Part shown: piece after piece, positions 38,957 to 50,447 of the stretch
Position numbering within the stretch: the stretch's first letter is position 1
Layout of the letters: each line of letters opens with the position of its first letter
Source of the DNA: Candidatus Mycolicibacterium alkanivorans
GTDB lineage: Bacteria; Actinomycetota; Actinomycetes; Mycobacteriales; Mycobacteriaceae
Assembly: GCF_022760805.1 (NCBI RefSeq)
Contig: NZ_JAIVFL010000001.1
Span: 3,658,001 to 3,722,000, forward strand
Direction of reading: 5' to 3'
DNA length: 64,000 nucleotides
Translations under genes and position numbers: made by a program
The notes under the pieces: model-generated
Told to the model about the DNA's origin: nothing
Databases searched by the model: none
What the model saw: the letters and a program-made list of their open reading frames with translations, nothing else

Positions 38957-41479
38957 CTAGTGCTGGTACCAGCAGATCCTGTTCGCTTCCAACGGAAATG
39001 ACGCGTCGGGGTGGAACGGGATCACCCGCGGTGTGTAGTCCCTCGGCGGCCGCGAGCCGTCGGTGCGGCAGTGATAGCTGTAGGTTCCGCGGACGACTTC
39101 GTCGCCGCGCTCCATCAGAATCCGTTCCGGTCCGCCCTGACCCGCAGCACTGGCGAACAACTGAACCTGAACGGCTTCCGGCCCAATGGCGCCCAGCGAT
39201 ACGAGGATACGGAACGCATACCCCTTGTCATCGGGATCGACATGCACCGTGCCGAAAGTCACTTCCCCCCAATAGTTTTCGATCATGTCCCGCCATCGCT
39301 GAACGTCGGCTGCGATCCGGCAGTTGTCGGCGAGGCGAGTGCGGTACGCGAACGAAGCTGGTGCGTAGAGATTTTCGACGTATTCGCGGATCATCCGTTC
39401 CGATGAGAACTGCGGGGTAAGAGTGGCCATGCTCTCGCGCACGCGCCGCATCCATTCATCGGGCACACCGTTCTCGTCGCGCGCGTAGAACATCGGGACG
39501 ATCTCGTTCTCCAGAAGCCGGTACAGGCCGTCGGCCTCCTCGGCGTCCCACTGTGCCGTGTCGTCGTGCTCGCGCCCATCGCCGATGGCCCAACCGACCT
39601 GCGGTGCATAAGCCTCGGCCCACCAGCCATCGAGTTCCGATACGTTGAGTCCGCCGTTGACGAGTACTTTCATCCCGCTGGTGCCGCTGGCTTCCCACGG
39701 CCGGCGAGGGGTGTTCACCCAGACGTCGACGCCGTTGACGAGCTGTTCGGCAGGCAGCAAATCGTAATCAGCGATGAAAGCCACGCGAGAACGGACGTCC
39801 TCCCGTTGCGAGAACTCATACCAACGTTGGATCAGGGCCTTCCCGAACCCGTCCGCCGGATGCGCCTTGCCGGCCACCGCGATCTGAACTGGTCGATCGG
39901 CGTTGGTGAGAATCCGTGCCAGGCGGTCGGGGTCATGCAGCAGTAGCGCAGTGCGCTTGTACTCCGTGAAGCGTCGAGCGAACCCCAGTGTGAGGATGTT
40001 CGGATCAAAGATGCGCTGTGCTTCGTCGATTCGGTCCGGGCCGGCGCCGGCGACGGTGAACTGGCGTGCGAGCCGCTGCCGGGACCACAGTACGAATCGC
40101 TCGCGGTTGCGGTTGCGCATCCGCCACAGTTCGGCAGCAGGGATCTTCTCCATCCAGTCGACTATCGGCGTGGGAACGCCCTGCCACTGCCGGCGAAGCT
40201 CGGCGTTGGTCCACACCTCGTCGGCGGCCGGGGAGTCCCACGACGGAACGTGGACTCCGTTGGTGACGTGCCCAACGGGGACCTCCTCGATCGGGCAGCG
40301 AGGAAACAGATCACCGAAGAGCTCGCGGCTCACTTCGCCGTGTAGTCGACTGACGCCATTGATGCGGGAAGCTCCACGGATGGCCAGATACGCCATGTTG
40401 AACGGCTCAGAGTGATCGCCCGGATCGGCCCGGCCGAGGCGCAGAATGTCCTCGATGCTGACCTGCATCTCCGCCGCGAACGGCGAGAGATAACTGACGA
40501 CGAAACTCGGATCAAAACGGTCGAAGGCCGCGGCGACCGGCGTGTGCGTGGTGAAAACTGTGCCCGCGCGCGCCACGGTCAACGCCACGTCAAACGGCAC
40601 CTCGTGCTCCAGCGCGATCCAGCGGGCGCGTTCCAGCACGGCGAATGCAGCGTGGCCTTCGTTGAGGTGACACACATCCGGATACCGTCCCAGCTCACGC
40701 AGCAGCCGCCAGCCCCCGAATCCGAGCGCCATCTCCTGCTCCCACCGGACCGCGGAATCCGCCTCGTAGAGCTGAGCGGTGATGCCTCGATCCGAGGGAT
40801 CGTTCGCCGGATCGTTGCTGTCGAGCAGGTACAACGACAGCCGGCCGACGTTGACCTCCCAGGCGCGCAGGTAAACCGTTCGCCCCGGGAACTCGAGGGG
40901 GATGCGGATCCAGGCACCATCGGCGCCCCGCAGTCGGCGCACCGGAATCTCGCTGGGATCGCTGAACGGGTAGAGCTCGTGCTGATTGCCCTGCGAGTCG
41001 AGGGCCTGTCGGAAATAGCCCTGTTGGTATAGCAGACCCACCCCGACCACAGGCACCCCGAGGTCGGTCGCGGCCTTCATGTGATCGCCCGCCAAGACTC
41101 CGAGCCCACCGGCGTAGATCGGCAACGCCTCAGACAAGCCGAACTCCATGCTGAAGTACGCGACCAGAGCCAACGTGTTCGCCGCCTTGGACTGCGGGAA
41201 CCAAAACGGGTCACTGTTGCGTCGCTGCCGATCGTCGACCAGGTCCCGTACCTGCTCGGTGAACGCCTCGTCGGCGCCGAGTGCCGCAAGTTCGGGCGCG
41301 CCTATCGACTTGAGGACCGCCCAGGGGTTTCGCGACGCGGCCCACAGCTCAGGGTTGACTCGATGCCAGACTCGATCGGCTCGGTGGGAGGAGATGAGCC
41401 GCATGTCGAGTGCGAGTTCGTCCAAGCCGAAAAGCGACTCGGGCAGGTCGATCTCGGTGCGGTGTTGGTTCATGGGCAC
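38957..41479 (-). CDS. glgP: Glycogen (alpha-glucan) phosphorylase
   Basis: An 840-residue GT35 enzyme releasing glucose 1-phosphate from glycogen, of the actinobacterial type (Rv1328-like). Landmarks are YFSMEFGLSEALPIYAGGLG (about 110), HLNEGHAAF, TNGVHVPSW, FARRFTEYKRTALL and the pyridoxal-phosphate site EASGTSGMKVLVNGGLN, where Lys is the cofactor residue. Together with pgm it connects glycogen to glycolysis. The frame is complete. Confidence 0.95.
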   Translation of the reverse strand: MPMNQHRTEIDLPESLFGLDELALDMRLISSHRADRVWHRVNPELWAASRNPWAVLKSIGAPELAALGADEAFTEQVRDLVDDRQRRNSDPFWFPQSKAANTLALVAYFSMEFGLSEALPIYAGGLGVLAGDHMKAATDLGVPVVGVGLLYQQGYFRQALDSQGNQHELYPFSDPSEIPVRRLRGADGAWIRIPLEFPGRTVYLRAWEVNVGRLSLYLLDSNDPANDPSDRGITAQLYEADSAVRWEQEMALGFGGWRLLRELGRYPDVCHLNEGHAAFAVLERARWIALEHEVPFDVALTVARAGTVFTTHTPVAAAFDRFDPSFVVSYLSPFAAEMQVSIEDILRLGRADPGDHSEPFNMAYLAIRGASRINGVSRLHGEVSRELFGDLFPRCPIEEVPVGHVTNGVHVPSWDSPAADEVWTNAELRRQWQGVPTPIVDWMEKIPAAELWRMRNRNRERFVLWSRQRLARQFTVAGAGPDRIDEAQRIFDPNILTLGFARRFTEYKRTALLLHDPDRLARILTNADRPVQIAVAGKAHPADGFGKALIQRWYEFSQREDVRSRVAFIADYDLLPAEQLVNGVDVWVNTPRRPWEASGTSGMKVLVNGGLNVSELDGWWAEAYAPQVGWAIGDGREHDDTAQWDAEEADGLYRLLENEIVPMFYARDENGVPDEWMRRVRESMATLTPQFSSERMIREYVENLYAPASFAYRTRLADNCRIAADVQRWRDMIENYWGEVTFGTVHVDPDDKGYAFRILVSLGAIGPEAVQVQLFASAAGQGGPERILMERGDEVVRGTYSYHCRTDGSRPPRDYTPRVIPFHPDASFPLEANRICWYQH

Positions 41480-41585
41480 CTACTTTGTCGGTCGAGAGGT
41501 GCATCAACATATCCCGGCCGGATTAACCGCAGGCGACGGCTCGGTGACCGAATTGACGTGTGCGCGCGGATCCGGACCCGCACCG

Positions 41586-41700
41586 TCAGATGTGCAAGAC
41601 CGCCATCGCGATCAGGAAGTAGATGACCAGCCCGGTGGCGTCGACGAACGTGGTGATGGACGGGTTGGAGAACACCGCCGGGTAGGCGCCGGAGCGCTCG
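41586..41700 (-). pseudogene. C-terminal remnant of a MgtE magnesium transporter
   Basis: The minus strand reads AVFSNPSITTFVDATGLVIY then FLIAMAVLHI and stops, the exact kind of ending of MgtE transporters. Everything before it (intracellular domain, CBS pair, first helices) is missing. Confidence 0.72.
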
Positions 41701-41810
41701 CCTCAAGGCTCCTCAGCGAAGCATCGTCAGCCCACTGTTGGCTGTGATAAATTTCGCGCCGTCTACCCGCCGTCATACCACTGCCAATTGTCCGGATCGG
41801 GGGTCGCCGG

Positions 41811-41929
41811 TGATTCTCATCGTCGATCACCCGTTCCTCGTTCTGCTGCTCGCTCTCGTCGCGCAATGGGGAGCGGCATACCTCGGTGATCTCTTGCGAC
41901 GCAGGGTCCGACCGGTTCCCAGAACGGAG
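41811..41929 (+). pseudogene. N-terminal remnant of a membrane protein (DUF4239-like)
   Basis: From the GTG: VILIVDHPFLVLLLALVAQW then GAAYLGDLLRRRVRPV. One membrane helix and a basic loop resemble the start of DUF4239/bestrophin-like proteins. After about 40 codons the frame runs into the opposite-strand DUF305 remnant. The family assignment is tentative. Confidence 0.45.
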
Positions 41930-42130
41930 CTGATGATGCGGGATCATCATGCGCGCGAACATCATGTCGGCCTGGTTGTGTGCCGCCGACGCGGCTGCGG
42001 TCGAAGTCTGGGCAGATGACGGTGCCGCCGACGACGTCGCCTCCTTCGAGGCCGAACTGCTTCACGCCCCGATGGCTGCCACCGCGGTCAGCGCGGCCAG
42101 TCCGGTCACCACCGTCTTCGTCATCTTCAC
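41930..42130 (-). pseudogene. DUF305 lipoprotein, stop codon at the lipobox and 3' truncated
   Basis: The frame from GTG 42130 reads VKMTKTVVTGLAALTAVAAI-GA, then TGA at 42062-42064 exactly where a lipobox Cys is expected. It continues in the same frame SSSASKEATSSAAPSSAQTS to AAHNQADMMFARMMIPHHQ, the DUF305 histidine motif. It ends there, abutting another remnant. A Cys codon (TGC or TGT) to TGA change would need a single base. The rest of the four-helix DUF305 domain is missing. Confidence 0.75.
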
Positions 42131-42304
42131 GACACATGCCTTTCGCCGTTGCTACATGGGATTGCCATCCAGACTTCCGGCGGCGGGTAGGGCTCTGCTA
42201 GTCGTTCTGTGAAGATTCGATGAAGAACCGCCGGCCAGTCGCCGCAACCAGGAAGTCGAACTGGACGTGCCCAGGCTCGAGATTTCTCTCGGCCTGGGCC
42301 TTCT

Positions 42305-42673
42305 TGGTGGAGCTGCCGGGAATCGAACCCGGGTCCTACGGCATTCCCTCAAGGCTTCTCCGTGCGCAGTTCGCTATGTCTCTACTTGGATCTCCTGATC
42401 ACGCGAACAAGTCAGGATGACGATCCCAGTCGCTGTTTGATGTCCCGATATGTCCCGCGACCGGACGTATCGGTTTGTCCCTCTAGCTGATGCCAGGGTC
42501 CGGGCCGAGGGCGCTCCCGGTCTGACAGACACACCGTCGCTTAGGCAGCGAGGGCGTAGTCGCGCTGATTGGAATCGGCGCTTAATTGGTTGCAATGACG
42601 CTTACGGTGGTCTCTTGCCTGCACCGGCACGCTTCCCTTGATTCGATGCGCGAAGTCGAAACCGTTCAGCCCC
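42305..42673 (-). ncRNA. ssrA: Transfer-messenger RNA (tmRNA)
   Basis: A 369-nt tmRNA that rescues stalled ribosomes. The 5' end GGGGCTGAACGGTTTCGACT pairs with the 3' end CAGCTCCACCA, whose T arm is GACCCGGGTTCGATTCCCGG. The tag-coding frame at 42541-42579 gives ADSNQRDYALAA followed by TAA, ending in the LAA degradation signal. It lies downstream of smpB, whose product binds it. The M. tuberculosis tag as I recall it has His where this one has Asn. Confidence 0.97.
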
Positions 42674-42909
42674 TCGCATCCCGGCCGACTTTCGACCGGA
42701 CTTTCAATGGTACGCGGTATACAACCGCGCACTGAAGCACATTAATCCCGGGGCCGACAAAGTTGCCCGCGGAGATCGACGAAGGGCGGCTCCTTACCCG
42801 ACCTTTTGCAGCGATGCGTCGGTTTGGGCGCGGAAGAAGTGAGACTTTGTCTCCATTGAGGTCGTGGTGTGGAACACAGAAGTTGGCACCAGCGCCAGCA
42901 GAACCCCGA

Positions 42910-43419
42910 TCAGATCTTGCCCTTGGTGCGCCGCCCGAGTTCTCGGATCACCTCCCGCTGCGCGTCGCGGCGGGCCAGGTCTTGACGCTTGTCATGCGCC
43001 TGCTTACCGCGAGCCAGCGCCAGTTCCACCTTCACCTTGCCGTCGATGAAATACAGCGACAGCGGCACCAATGTCAGGTTGCCGTCGCGGATCTTGCCGA
43101 CCAGCATGTCGATCTGGCGGCGGTGCAGCAGCAGCTTGCGGTTGCGCCGCGGGGCGTGGTTGGTCCACGTGCCGTGGTGATACTCCGGGATGTGCAGGTT
43201 GCGGAGCCAGATCTCACCGTCGTCGACGGTGGCGAAGGCGTCGGCCAGCGACGCCTGACCATCGCGCAGGCTCTTCACCTCGGTGCCCTGCAACACGACG
43301 CCGGCTTCGAAGGTGTCGAGTATCGAATAGTTGTGGCGGGCCTTGCGGTTGGTGGCGACGATCTTCTTGCCGCTGCCCTTTGCGTCGCCGGCCTTCTTCG
43401 CCTCCGCCTTCTTCGACAC
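42910..43419 (-). CDS. smpB: SmpB, tmRNA-binding protein
   Basis: A 169-residue SmpB, which brings tmRNA to stalled ribosomes. Landmarks: [36 protein letters not shown], the IPEYHHGTW loop and a basic C-terminal tail ([20 protein letters not shown]). GTG start after GGAGG. The N-terminal Lys/Ala-rich extension ([18 protein letters not shown]) is longer than in most bacteria. It follows ftsX by 2 bp, as in M. tuberculosis, and ssrA lies 236 bp beyond. Confidence 0.97.
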   Translation of the reverse strand: MSKKAEAKKAGDAKGSGKKIVATNRKARHNYSILDTFEAGVVLQGTEVKSLRDGQASLADAFATVDDGEIWLRNLHIPEYHHGTWTNHAPRRNRKLLLHRRQIDMLVGKIRDGNLTLVPLSLYFIDGKVKVELALARGKQAHDKRQDLARRDAQREVIRELGRRTKGKI

Positions 43420-43421
43420 CG

Positions 43422-44315
43422 CTACCTCCGGACGTAGAGGCGCAAAGTGACGTAGGCGGTGACACCGGCCATCGCGACACCGACGAGGAACATGATCGGT
43501 GAGATGTAGAGGATATCAGCGTAGTCGATCCGGGCGATCAGATTGGCTTGGTAGAACTGGTCGAGGGCGTTCTCCAGGAACAGTGCACGCACCACGATGA
43601 GCCCCGCGATCGCGATGACCACGCCGATCGTGGCCGCCAGCACCGCTTCGAGCAGGAATGGCAGCTGGGTGTACCACCGGGTCGCGCCGACCATCCGCAT
43701 GATGCCGATCTCGGTGCGCCTGGTGTAGGCCGCGACCTGAACCATGTTGGCGATCAACAGGATTGCGCCGACCGCCTGCACCACCGCGACGGCGAACGCG
43801 GCGTTGGACAATCCGTCGAGCACCGCGAAGAGCCGGTCGATCAGCTCCTTCTGGTTGAGCACGTTGAGCACGCCGGGCTGGCCCTGCATGGCGGCGTCGA
43901 AATCCTTGTGCTGCTCGGGGTTGTCGAGCTTGACGACGAAGGATGCCGGGAATGAGTCCTTGCTGGCGACATCCTTGTACTGCGGAAACTTTCGGATCGC
44001 GTCATTGTAGGCGTCGTCCTTGTTGAGGAACCGCACCGACTTCACGTCGTTGCGGGCCTCGATCTTGGCCCGCAGCACCTTGCACGGGTCGGCGTCGCAT
44101 GTCGGGTCGTTGGCCGACACGTCGTTGTTGAGGAACACCTGGGTCTCGACCCGGTCGAGATAGATCGCCCGGGAGTGATCGGCGAGCCGGATCACCAGCA
44201 GGCCGCCACCGAACAGGCCGATAGAGATGGCCGTGGTCAGGATCATGGCCACCGTCATGGTGACGTTGCGACGAAGCCCGGTGAAGACCTCGTTGATCAG
44301 GAAGCCGAAGCGCAC
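43422..44315 (-). CDS. ftsX: FtsX, division ABC-transporter-like membrane protein
   Basis: A 297-residue protein with four membrane helices and an extracellular loop of about 110 residues ([20 protein letters not shown] onward, two cysteines in CDADPCK that could form a disulfide). FtsEX transmits the ATPase cycle to a peptidoglycan hydrolase outside the cell, RipC in M. tuberculosis. GTG start directly after the ftsE stop. Confidence 0.96.
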   Translation of the reverse strand: MRFGFLINEVFTGLRRNVTMTVAMILTTAISIGLFGGGLLVIRLADHSRAIYLDRVETQVFLNNDVSANDPTCDADPCKVLRAKIEARNDVKSVRFLNKDDAYNDAIRKFPQYKDVASKDSFPASFVVKLDNPEQHKDFDAAMQGQPGVLNVLNQKELIDRLFAVLDGLSNAAFAVAVVQAVGAILLIANMVQVAAYTRRTEIGIMRMVGATRWYTQLPFLLEAVLAATIGVVIAIAGLIVVRALFLENALDQFYQANLIARIDYADILYISPIMFLVGVAMAGVTAYVTLRLYVRR

Positions 44316-45005
44316 TTAACGATCCATTCCGTAGACACCACGCTGCTCATCGCGGACGAGCCTGCCCAGGGACAGCTCCACCACGCGCTGCCGCATGGAG
44401 TCGACGATGTGGTGATCGTGGGTGGCCATCAGCACCGTCGTGCCTGTCCGGTTGATCCGTTCGAGCAGGTCCATGATGTCCATGCTGGTGTCGGGGTCGA
44501 GGTTGCCGGTGGGCTCGTCGGCCAGCAGCACCAGCGGCCGGTTGACGAACGCGCGGGCGATGGCCACGCGCTGCTGCTCACCACCCGACAGCTCGGCCGG
44601 CAGCCGGTTGGCCTTGCCGGACAGGCCGACCATCTCCAGCACATCGGGGACGACGCGGTTGATGGTGTCGGGCTTCTTGCCGATCACCTCCAGCGCGAAC
44701 GCCACGTTCTCGAAGACGGTCTTCTGCTGTAACAGCCGGAAGTCCTGGAATACGCAGCCGATCACCTGACGAAGCTTGGGGATGTGCCGGCCGGAAAGCT
44801 TGTTGACGTGGAACTTCGACACCTGGATCTCGCCGGAGGTCGGAGTCTCCTCGGCCAGCAGCAGCCGCATGAACGTCGACTTGCCCGAGCCGGACGGGCC
44901 GATGAGGAAGACGAACTCACCCTTGTCGATCTTGACGCTGACATTGTCGAGGGCTGGCCGCGCCGACGACTTGTACTGCTTGGAGACATGGTCAAGGGTG
45001 ATCAT
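44316..45005 (-). CDS. ftsE: FtsE, division ATPase
   Basis: A 229-residue ABC ATPase: Walker [12 protein letters not shown]-loop CVFQDFRLL, signature [15 protein letters not shown], Walker [13 protein letters not shown]-loop ATHD. The ATG starts [14 protein letters not shown]; the longer open frame is only antisense overlap. It powers FtsX in divisome-linked cell-wall hydrolysis. Confidence 0.97.
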   Translation of the reverse strand: MITLDHVSKQYKSSARPALDNVSVKIDKGEFVFLIGPSGSGKSTFMRLLLAEETPTSGEIQVSKFHVNKLSGRHIPKLRQVIGCVFQDFRLLQQKTVFENVAFALEVIGKKPDTINRVVPDVLEMVGLSGKANRLPAELSGGEQQRVAIARAFVNRPLVLLADEPTGNLDPDTSMDIMDLLERINRTGTTVLMATHDHHIVDSMRQRVVELSLGRLVRDEQRGVYGMDR

Positions 45006-45040
45006 CACGGCACGCCAGTGTAGCTGTCCGGAGGTCGCGA

Positions 45041-45577
45041 CTACTGCGTCGGAGCCGCGGGCGTCGACATCGGCCCCTGCCCGGGAGCCGGGGCCGGCGT
45101 CGGGGCGGGGCTCGGCGCACCCGGCAGCGGCGGCACTCCCGGCGGGGCCGGGGTACTCGCAGTCGGTGAGGTCGGCGAGGTCGGCGAGGTGGGCGACGTC
45201 GGCGAGGTCGGCGATTCGCCGGGCGAGGTGGACTCCGTCGGCGATGTCGTCTCCGTCGTGATCTCGGTCGTCGTCGGCGTCGTCGTCGTCGGCGTCGTCG
45301 TCGTTGTCGTCGTCGGCGGCGTCGTCGTTGTCGTCATGCGCCGCTGGACGTCGATACGCGGCACCCAGGTGTAGGACGGGTCGGGGATGAACCCCGGCGG
45401 CACCACCTGGGTCGACGGGACCAGCGCCGGAGGTGGCGGCTCGTAGTTCTGGTAGATCACGAACAGTGCGATGAAAGCCATCGCCAAAACCGTCGTCGAG
45501 GTGCGGATACGACCGCCGGGCAGGTACTTGGGCCAGCCGCGGTCCTCCCGCTTGAACTTGCGCAGCCACATCGTCAT
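45041..45577 (-). CDS. Pro/Thr-rich single-pass membrane protein (Rv3103c position)
   Basis: A 178-residue protein: a basic cytoplasmic head, one helix ([19 protein letters not shown]), then an extracellular low-complexity tail with runs of threonine ([16 protein letters not shown]) and six or so SPT repeats before an Ala/Pro end. It holds the same place as Rv3103c between ftsE and the mscS gene, so it may be linked to division or the envelope, though no function is known. It overlaps the mscS stop by 4 bp. Confidence 0.85.
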   Translation of the reverse strand: MTMWLRKFKREDRGWPKYLPGGRIRTSTTVLAMAFIALFVIYQNYEPPPPALVPSTQVVPPGFIPDPSYTWVPRIDVQRRMTTTTTPPTTTTTTTPTTTTPTTTEITTETTSPTESTSPGESPTSPTSPTSPTSPTSPTASTPAPPGVPPLPGAPSPAPTPAPAPGQGPMSTPAAPTQ

Positions 45578-46534
45578 CGCTGGGTTTCCCGACTGCTCGC
45601 GGCTGACACATCGCCGGTGGAACCCGACGGCGTCATGGTGCCCAGTGTGGGAGTTTTCTCCGTCGGTGTGGTGATACCGGCCTCGCGCAGCACGGCAATC
45701 ACCATGACCCGCAGCCGCCGGCCGACGTCGAACTGTTTGCCAGGCAGCGTGCGGGCCACGATCCGCAGGTTGAGCGTGTCGACCGCGAGGCTCTCAACAC
45801 CCATCAGGGCGGGTTGGTCGAGTAGCAACTTGCGCAGATCCTCATCCTCCATGGCATCGTTGCAGACCTGGTGCAGCAGATCATTGACTTGGTGGAGGTC
45901 GGCGGAGGCCGGTACCGGCACGTCGACGACCGCACGTGCCCAGTCCTTGGACAGGTTGAGGGACCTGACGATGTTGCCGTTGGGGACGGTGTACATCTCG
46001 CCCTCGGGGGTTCTCAGCTTGGTCACCCGCAAGGTGACCTCCTCGACGGTGCCGAGTGAATCGCTCGGTGCGCCGATCATGCTCAGCTGGACCAGGTCCC
46101 CGAAGCCGTACTGATGTTCGGTGATGATGAAAAAACCGGCGAGCAGGTCTTTCACCAGGTTCTGGGCACCGAAGCCCAGCGCAGCACCCAGCACCGCTGC
46201 AGGCGCGGCCAGCGAAGTGATCGGGATGGACAGGACATCGCTGATCTCGACCCCCACCATGATGAACAGCAGGGCGATCGACACCCAGGACACCACCGAG
46301 GCCACCGCTTGCTGGTGCTTGGCGCTCTCGGTACGCACGATCTGATCTGTCTGCTGGTACTGCGCATCGATCCGCCGGGTGATCCGGCGGGCGATCCACG
46401 AAATGAACCGGGCCGCCAGCAGGCCACCGATCACCAGCAAGGCGATCCGCACACCCCTGGTGACGATCCACACGCCGTACTGGCCCTGCCAGAACTGGCT
46501 CCAGTGCTGGCCAAAACTCGCGGCCAGGTAGGTA

Positions 46535-46545
<11 letters not shown>
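45574..46545 (-). CDS. MscS-family mechanosensitive channel
   Basis: A 323-residue small-conductance channel homologue (Rv3104c position). Three or four N-terminal helices; the pore-lining stretch is [20 protein letters not shown], followed by [20 protein letters not shown] of the beta domain and [15 protein letters not shown]. It relieves osmotic pressure in characterised members. The ATG at 46545 overlaps the prfB 3' end by 11 bp. A 21-residue disordered tail precedes the stop. Confidence 0.9.
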
Positions 46546-47650
<1,105 letters not shown>

Positions 47651-47814
47651 GGGTGTTCACGTTACCGGCGTCGCGGCGCGGTGTGACCCGCGGCGGCGTT
47701 CCGGGCAGCCTGACAGCTTCCGCGCCTAACATCACTTCTGTAACCGAGATGTGCGCCGCGCGACCTCTGCGCGACGCTTCCCGACCGCGATGCGCCAGGA
47801 CAGGAAGTTCGAAG

Positions 47815-49182
47815 ATGCGTCCTTACTTCGTCGCCATCGTCGGCGCAGGCCCCTCCGGGTACTTCGCCGCGGCGTCGCTGTTGAAGTTCGCCGACCGCTC
47901 AGTCGCCGACGGCGGGCCCGACGTGCGGGTGGACATGCTGGAGATGCTGCCGACGCCATGGGGCCTGGTGCGTTCGGGGGTGGCGCCGGACCATCCGAAG
48001 ATCAAGTCGATCAGCAGGACGTTCGAGAAGACGTCGAGCAATCCGCGGTTCCGCTTCTTCGGCAACCTGACGGTCGGTGAGGAGGTGCAGGCCGAGGAAC
48101 TCGCCGAGCGCTACGACGCGGTGATCTACGCCGTGGGCGCCCAGTCCGACCGCGCCCTGCACATCCCGGGCGAGGAGCTGTCCGGCAGCGTGGCCGCCGT
48201 CGACTTCGTCGGCTGGTACAACGCGCACCCGCACTTCGAGGAGATGGCGCCGGACATCTCCAGTGGCCGCGCGGTGGTGGTGGGCAACGGCAACGTCGCC
48301 CTCGACGTCGCGCGCATTCTGGTCACCGATCCCGACGTGCTGGCCAACACCGACATCGCCGACCACGCCCTGCAGTCGCTGCACGACCGCGGTGTCGACG
48401 AGGTGGTGATCATCGGCCGCCGCGGACCGCTGCAGTCGACGTTCACCACGCTGGAGCTGCGTGAGCTCGGCGAGCTCGAGGGGGTGGACGTCATCGTCGA
48501 CCCGGCCGACCTGGCCTGCATCACCGACGAGGAGGCCGACGCCGCGGGCAAGCTGGTGCGAGCCAACATCAAGGTGCTGCGCGGTTACGCGGAAGGTCGG
48601 CACCGGCCCGGTCACCGCCGCATCGTGTTCCGGTTCCGCACCTCGCCGATCGAGATCCGGGGCTCCGAGCGCGTCGAATCGATCGTGCTGGGCCGCAACG
48701 ACTTGGTCACCGACGAGAGCGGACGGGTGGTGGCCAAGGACACCGGCGAGCGCGAGACGCTACCGACCCAGTTGGTGGTGCGCGCGGTCGGTTACCGCGG
48801 AGTGCCGATTCCGGGTCTGCCGTTCGACGACGCCGCAGGCACCATCCCGCATGCGGACGGGCGGATCACCGGCGCCGGCAGGCAGTACGTCGTGGGCTGG
48901 ATCAAGCGCGGCCCGTCGGGTGTGATCGGCTCGAACAAGTCGGACTCCCAGGACACCGTCGACACGCTGGTCGCCGATCTGGCCGGGGCGCAGTTGCGCG
49001 AGTTGGGGCCGGACCACGCCGACGAGCTGGTGCGCTGGCTGGTGGAACGCCAGCCGCAGTTGGTGACCGGCGATCACTGGCAGGTCATCGACGAGTACGA
49101 GCGCTCGGCGGGTGAGCTTCACGGGCGGCCGCGGGTGAAGATCGCCAACGTCGCCGAGATGCTGCGGATCGGCCGCGGCTGA
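47815..49182 (+). CDS. fprA: FprA, NADPH-ferredoxin reductase
   Basis: A 455-residue adrenodoxin-reductase-type flavoprotein. FAD site VAIVGAGPSGYFAAASLLK, NADPH site VVVGNGNVALDVARIL, and the C-terminal GWIKRGPSGVIGSNKSDSQD. It transfers electrons from NADPH to ferredoxins, for example for cytochromes P450. Start at the ATG beginning MRPYFVAIVG; length agrees with the M. tuberculosis enzyme. Confidence 0.96.
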   Translation: MRPYFVAIVGAGPSGYFAAASLLKFADRSVADGGPDVRVDMLEMLPTPWGLVRSGVAPDHPKIKSISRTFEKTSSNPRFRFFGNLTVGEEVQAEELAERYDAVIYAVGAQSDRALHIPGEELSGSVAAVDFVGWYNAHPHFEEMAPDISSGRAVVVGNGNVALDVARILVTDPDVLANTDIADHALQSLHDRGVDEVVIIGRRGPLQSTFTTLELRELGELEGVDVIVDPADLACITDEEADAAGKLVRANIKVLRGYAEGRHRPGHRRIVFRFRTSPIEIRGSERVESIVLGRNDLVTDESGRVVAKDTGERETLPTQLVVRAVGYRGVPIPGLPFDDAAGTIPHADGRITGAGRQYVVGWIKRGPSGVIGSNKSDSQDTVDTLVADLAGAQLRELGPDHADELVRWLVERQPQLVTGDHWQVIDEYERSAGELHGRPRVKIANVAEMLRIGRG

Positions 49183-49204
49183 GGTCGCGTGCGAAACCGC
49201 ACAC

Positions 49205-49549
49205 TCAGGGGCCTGGAACGACCGGCGGCTGCGGGTCGGGCGGCGCGAAGAACCAGTTGTCCGGGTTCTTCGGCGAGTACACCACCGGCATGAGCTGGCC
49301 CGTGGTCGGCCAGCTGTTCACGTCGACCGCCATCCGCTGATAGATGACGTGCTCGTTGACCGTCGGCCCGTTGATGACGCCGCTGATGGTGACGAACTGC
49401 TCACCGGTGGCGTCCGGGCGCGGGCTGACCCCGGTCACCAACAGCGTGCCCTGCGCCATCTCGGCACGCAGGCTGCGGCGCATGAAGCGCGGCCTCAGCA
49501 CGAGCACCAGCGCTCCGATGATCAGCAACAGCACCGCGAATTCCCACAT
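49205..49549 (-). CDS. Membrane-anchored protein of unknown function
   Basis: A 114-residue protein with an N-terminal helix (MWEFAVLLLIIGALVLVLRP), a beta-rich domain (EQFVTISGVINGPTVNEHVI) and a Pro-rich end. Convergent with fprA, divergent from hisN. No family recognised; composition and position suggest a genuine gene. Confidence 0.75.
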   Translation of the reverse strand: MWEFAVLLLIIGALVLVLRPRFMRRSLRAEMAQGTLLVTGVSPRPDATGEQFVTISGVINGPTVNEHVIYQRMAVDVNSWPTTGQLMPVVYSPKNPDNWFFAPPDPQPPVVPGP

Positions 49550-49636
49550 ATGTTTCTCCTATGTCATCACTGCAGGGGTGGGGCGGTCGAGCGCGCGGAT
49601 GTGTCCGTCGCGTGACGTCATGGTAGGACTGCAGCC

Positions 49637-50431
49637 ATGAGCGGCGGCGGTGTGCGGGCAGACCTGGCGGTGGCGTTGGAGCTGGCGCAGCGGGCCGACG
49701 CGATCACCCTGGACCGGTTCGGTGCGCTGGATCTGCGTGTCGACACCAAGCCGGACCTCACCCCGGTGACCGACGCAGACGAGGCGGTCGAAGCCGCGCT
49801 GCGCGAAGTCCTCGCCGCACAGCGGCCCGGCGACGCGGTGCTCGGCGAGGAGTACGGCGGCACAGCTGAGTTCCGTGGTCGGCAGTGGGTGATCGACCCG
49901 ATCGACGGCACCAAGAACTTCGTCCGCGGAGTCCCGATCTGGGCGAGCCTGATCGCGCTGCTCGAAGACGGCATCCCGGTCGTCGGCGTCGTCAGCGCCC
50001 CGGCGCTCAATCGCCGGTGGTGGGCCGGGCGTGGGCTCGGCGCGTACGCCAGCGTCGACGAGGGCGAACCGCGACGGCTGGCGGTGTCCGCGGTCGCCAA
50101 CCTGACCTCGGCGAGCCTGTCGTTCTCCAGCCTGTCCGGCTGGGCCGACCTCGGGATGCGCAGCGAGTTCATCGGGCTGACCGATGCGGTGTGGCGAGTG
50201 CGCGGCTACGGCGACTTCTACTCGTACTGCCTGGTGGCCGAGGGTGCCGTCGACATCGCCACCGAACCCGAGGTCAAGCTGTGGGACCTCGCGGCACTGG
50301 ACATTTTGGTGCGCGAGGCCGGCGGACGTTTCACCAGCCTGGCCGGGGCCGACGGCCCGCACGGCGGCAATGCCGTTGCCACCAACGGACTGCTGCACGC
50401 CGCGGTGCTCGCCGCCCTGTCCGGCGTGTGA
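49637..50431 (+). CDS. hisN: Histidinol-phosphatase, inositol-monophosphatase family
   Basis: A 264-residue Mg-dependent phosphatase homologous to Rv3137 (HisN), the histidinol-phosphate phosphatase of histidine synthesis in actinobacteria. Motifs: [35 protein letters not shown] (metal site) and [20 protein letters not shown] start. The fadE operon begins 93 bp downstream behind its own operator, so it is a separate unit. Confidence 0.92.
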   Translation: MSGGGVRADLAVALELAQRADAITLDRFGALDLRVDTKPDLTPVTDADEAVEAALREVLAAQRPGDAVLGEEYGGTAEFRGRQWVIDPIDGTKNFVRGVPIWASLIALLEDGIPVVGVVSAPALNRRWWAGRGLGAYASVDEGEPRRLAVSAVANLTSASLSFSSLSGWADLGMRSEFIGLTDAVWRVRGYGDFYSYCLVAEGAVDIATEPEVKLWDLAALDILVREAGGRFTSLAGADGPHGGNAVATNGLLHAAVLAALSGV

Positions 50432-50447
50432 AATGGCTAACAGGGTC

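Larger units (their letters stand above)
41480..42304. other. Remnant-filled stretch between glgP and ssrA
   Basis: An 825-bp stretch holding no intact gene. It contains three truncated genes in succession (mgtE tail, a small membrane-protein head, a DUF305 lipoprotein head), described separately. The 42131-42304 part before ssrA shows nothing recognisable. Confidence 0.7.
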
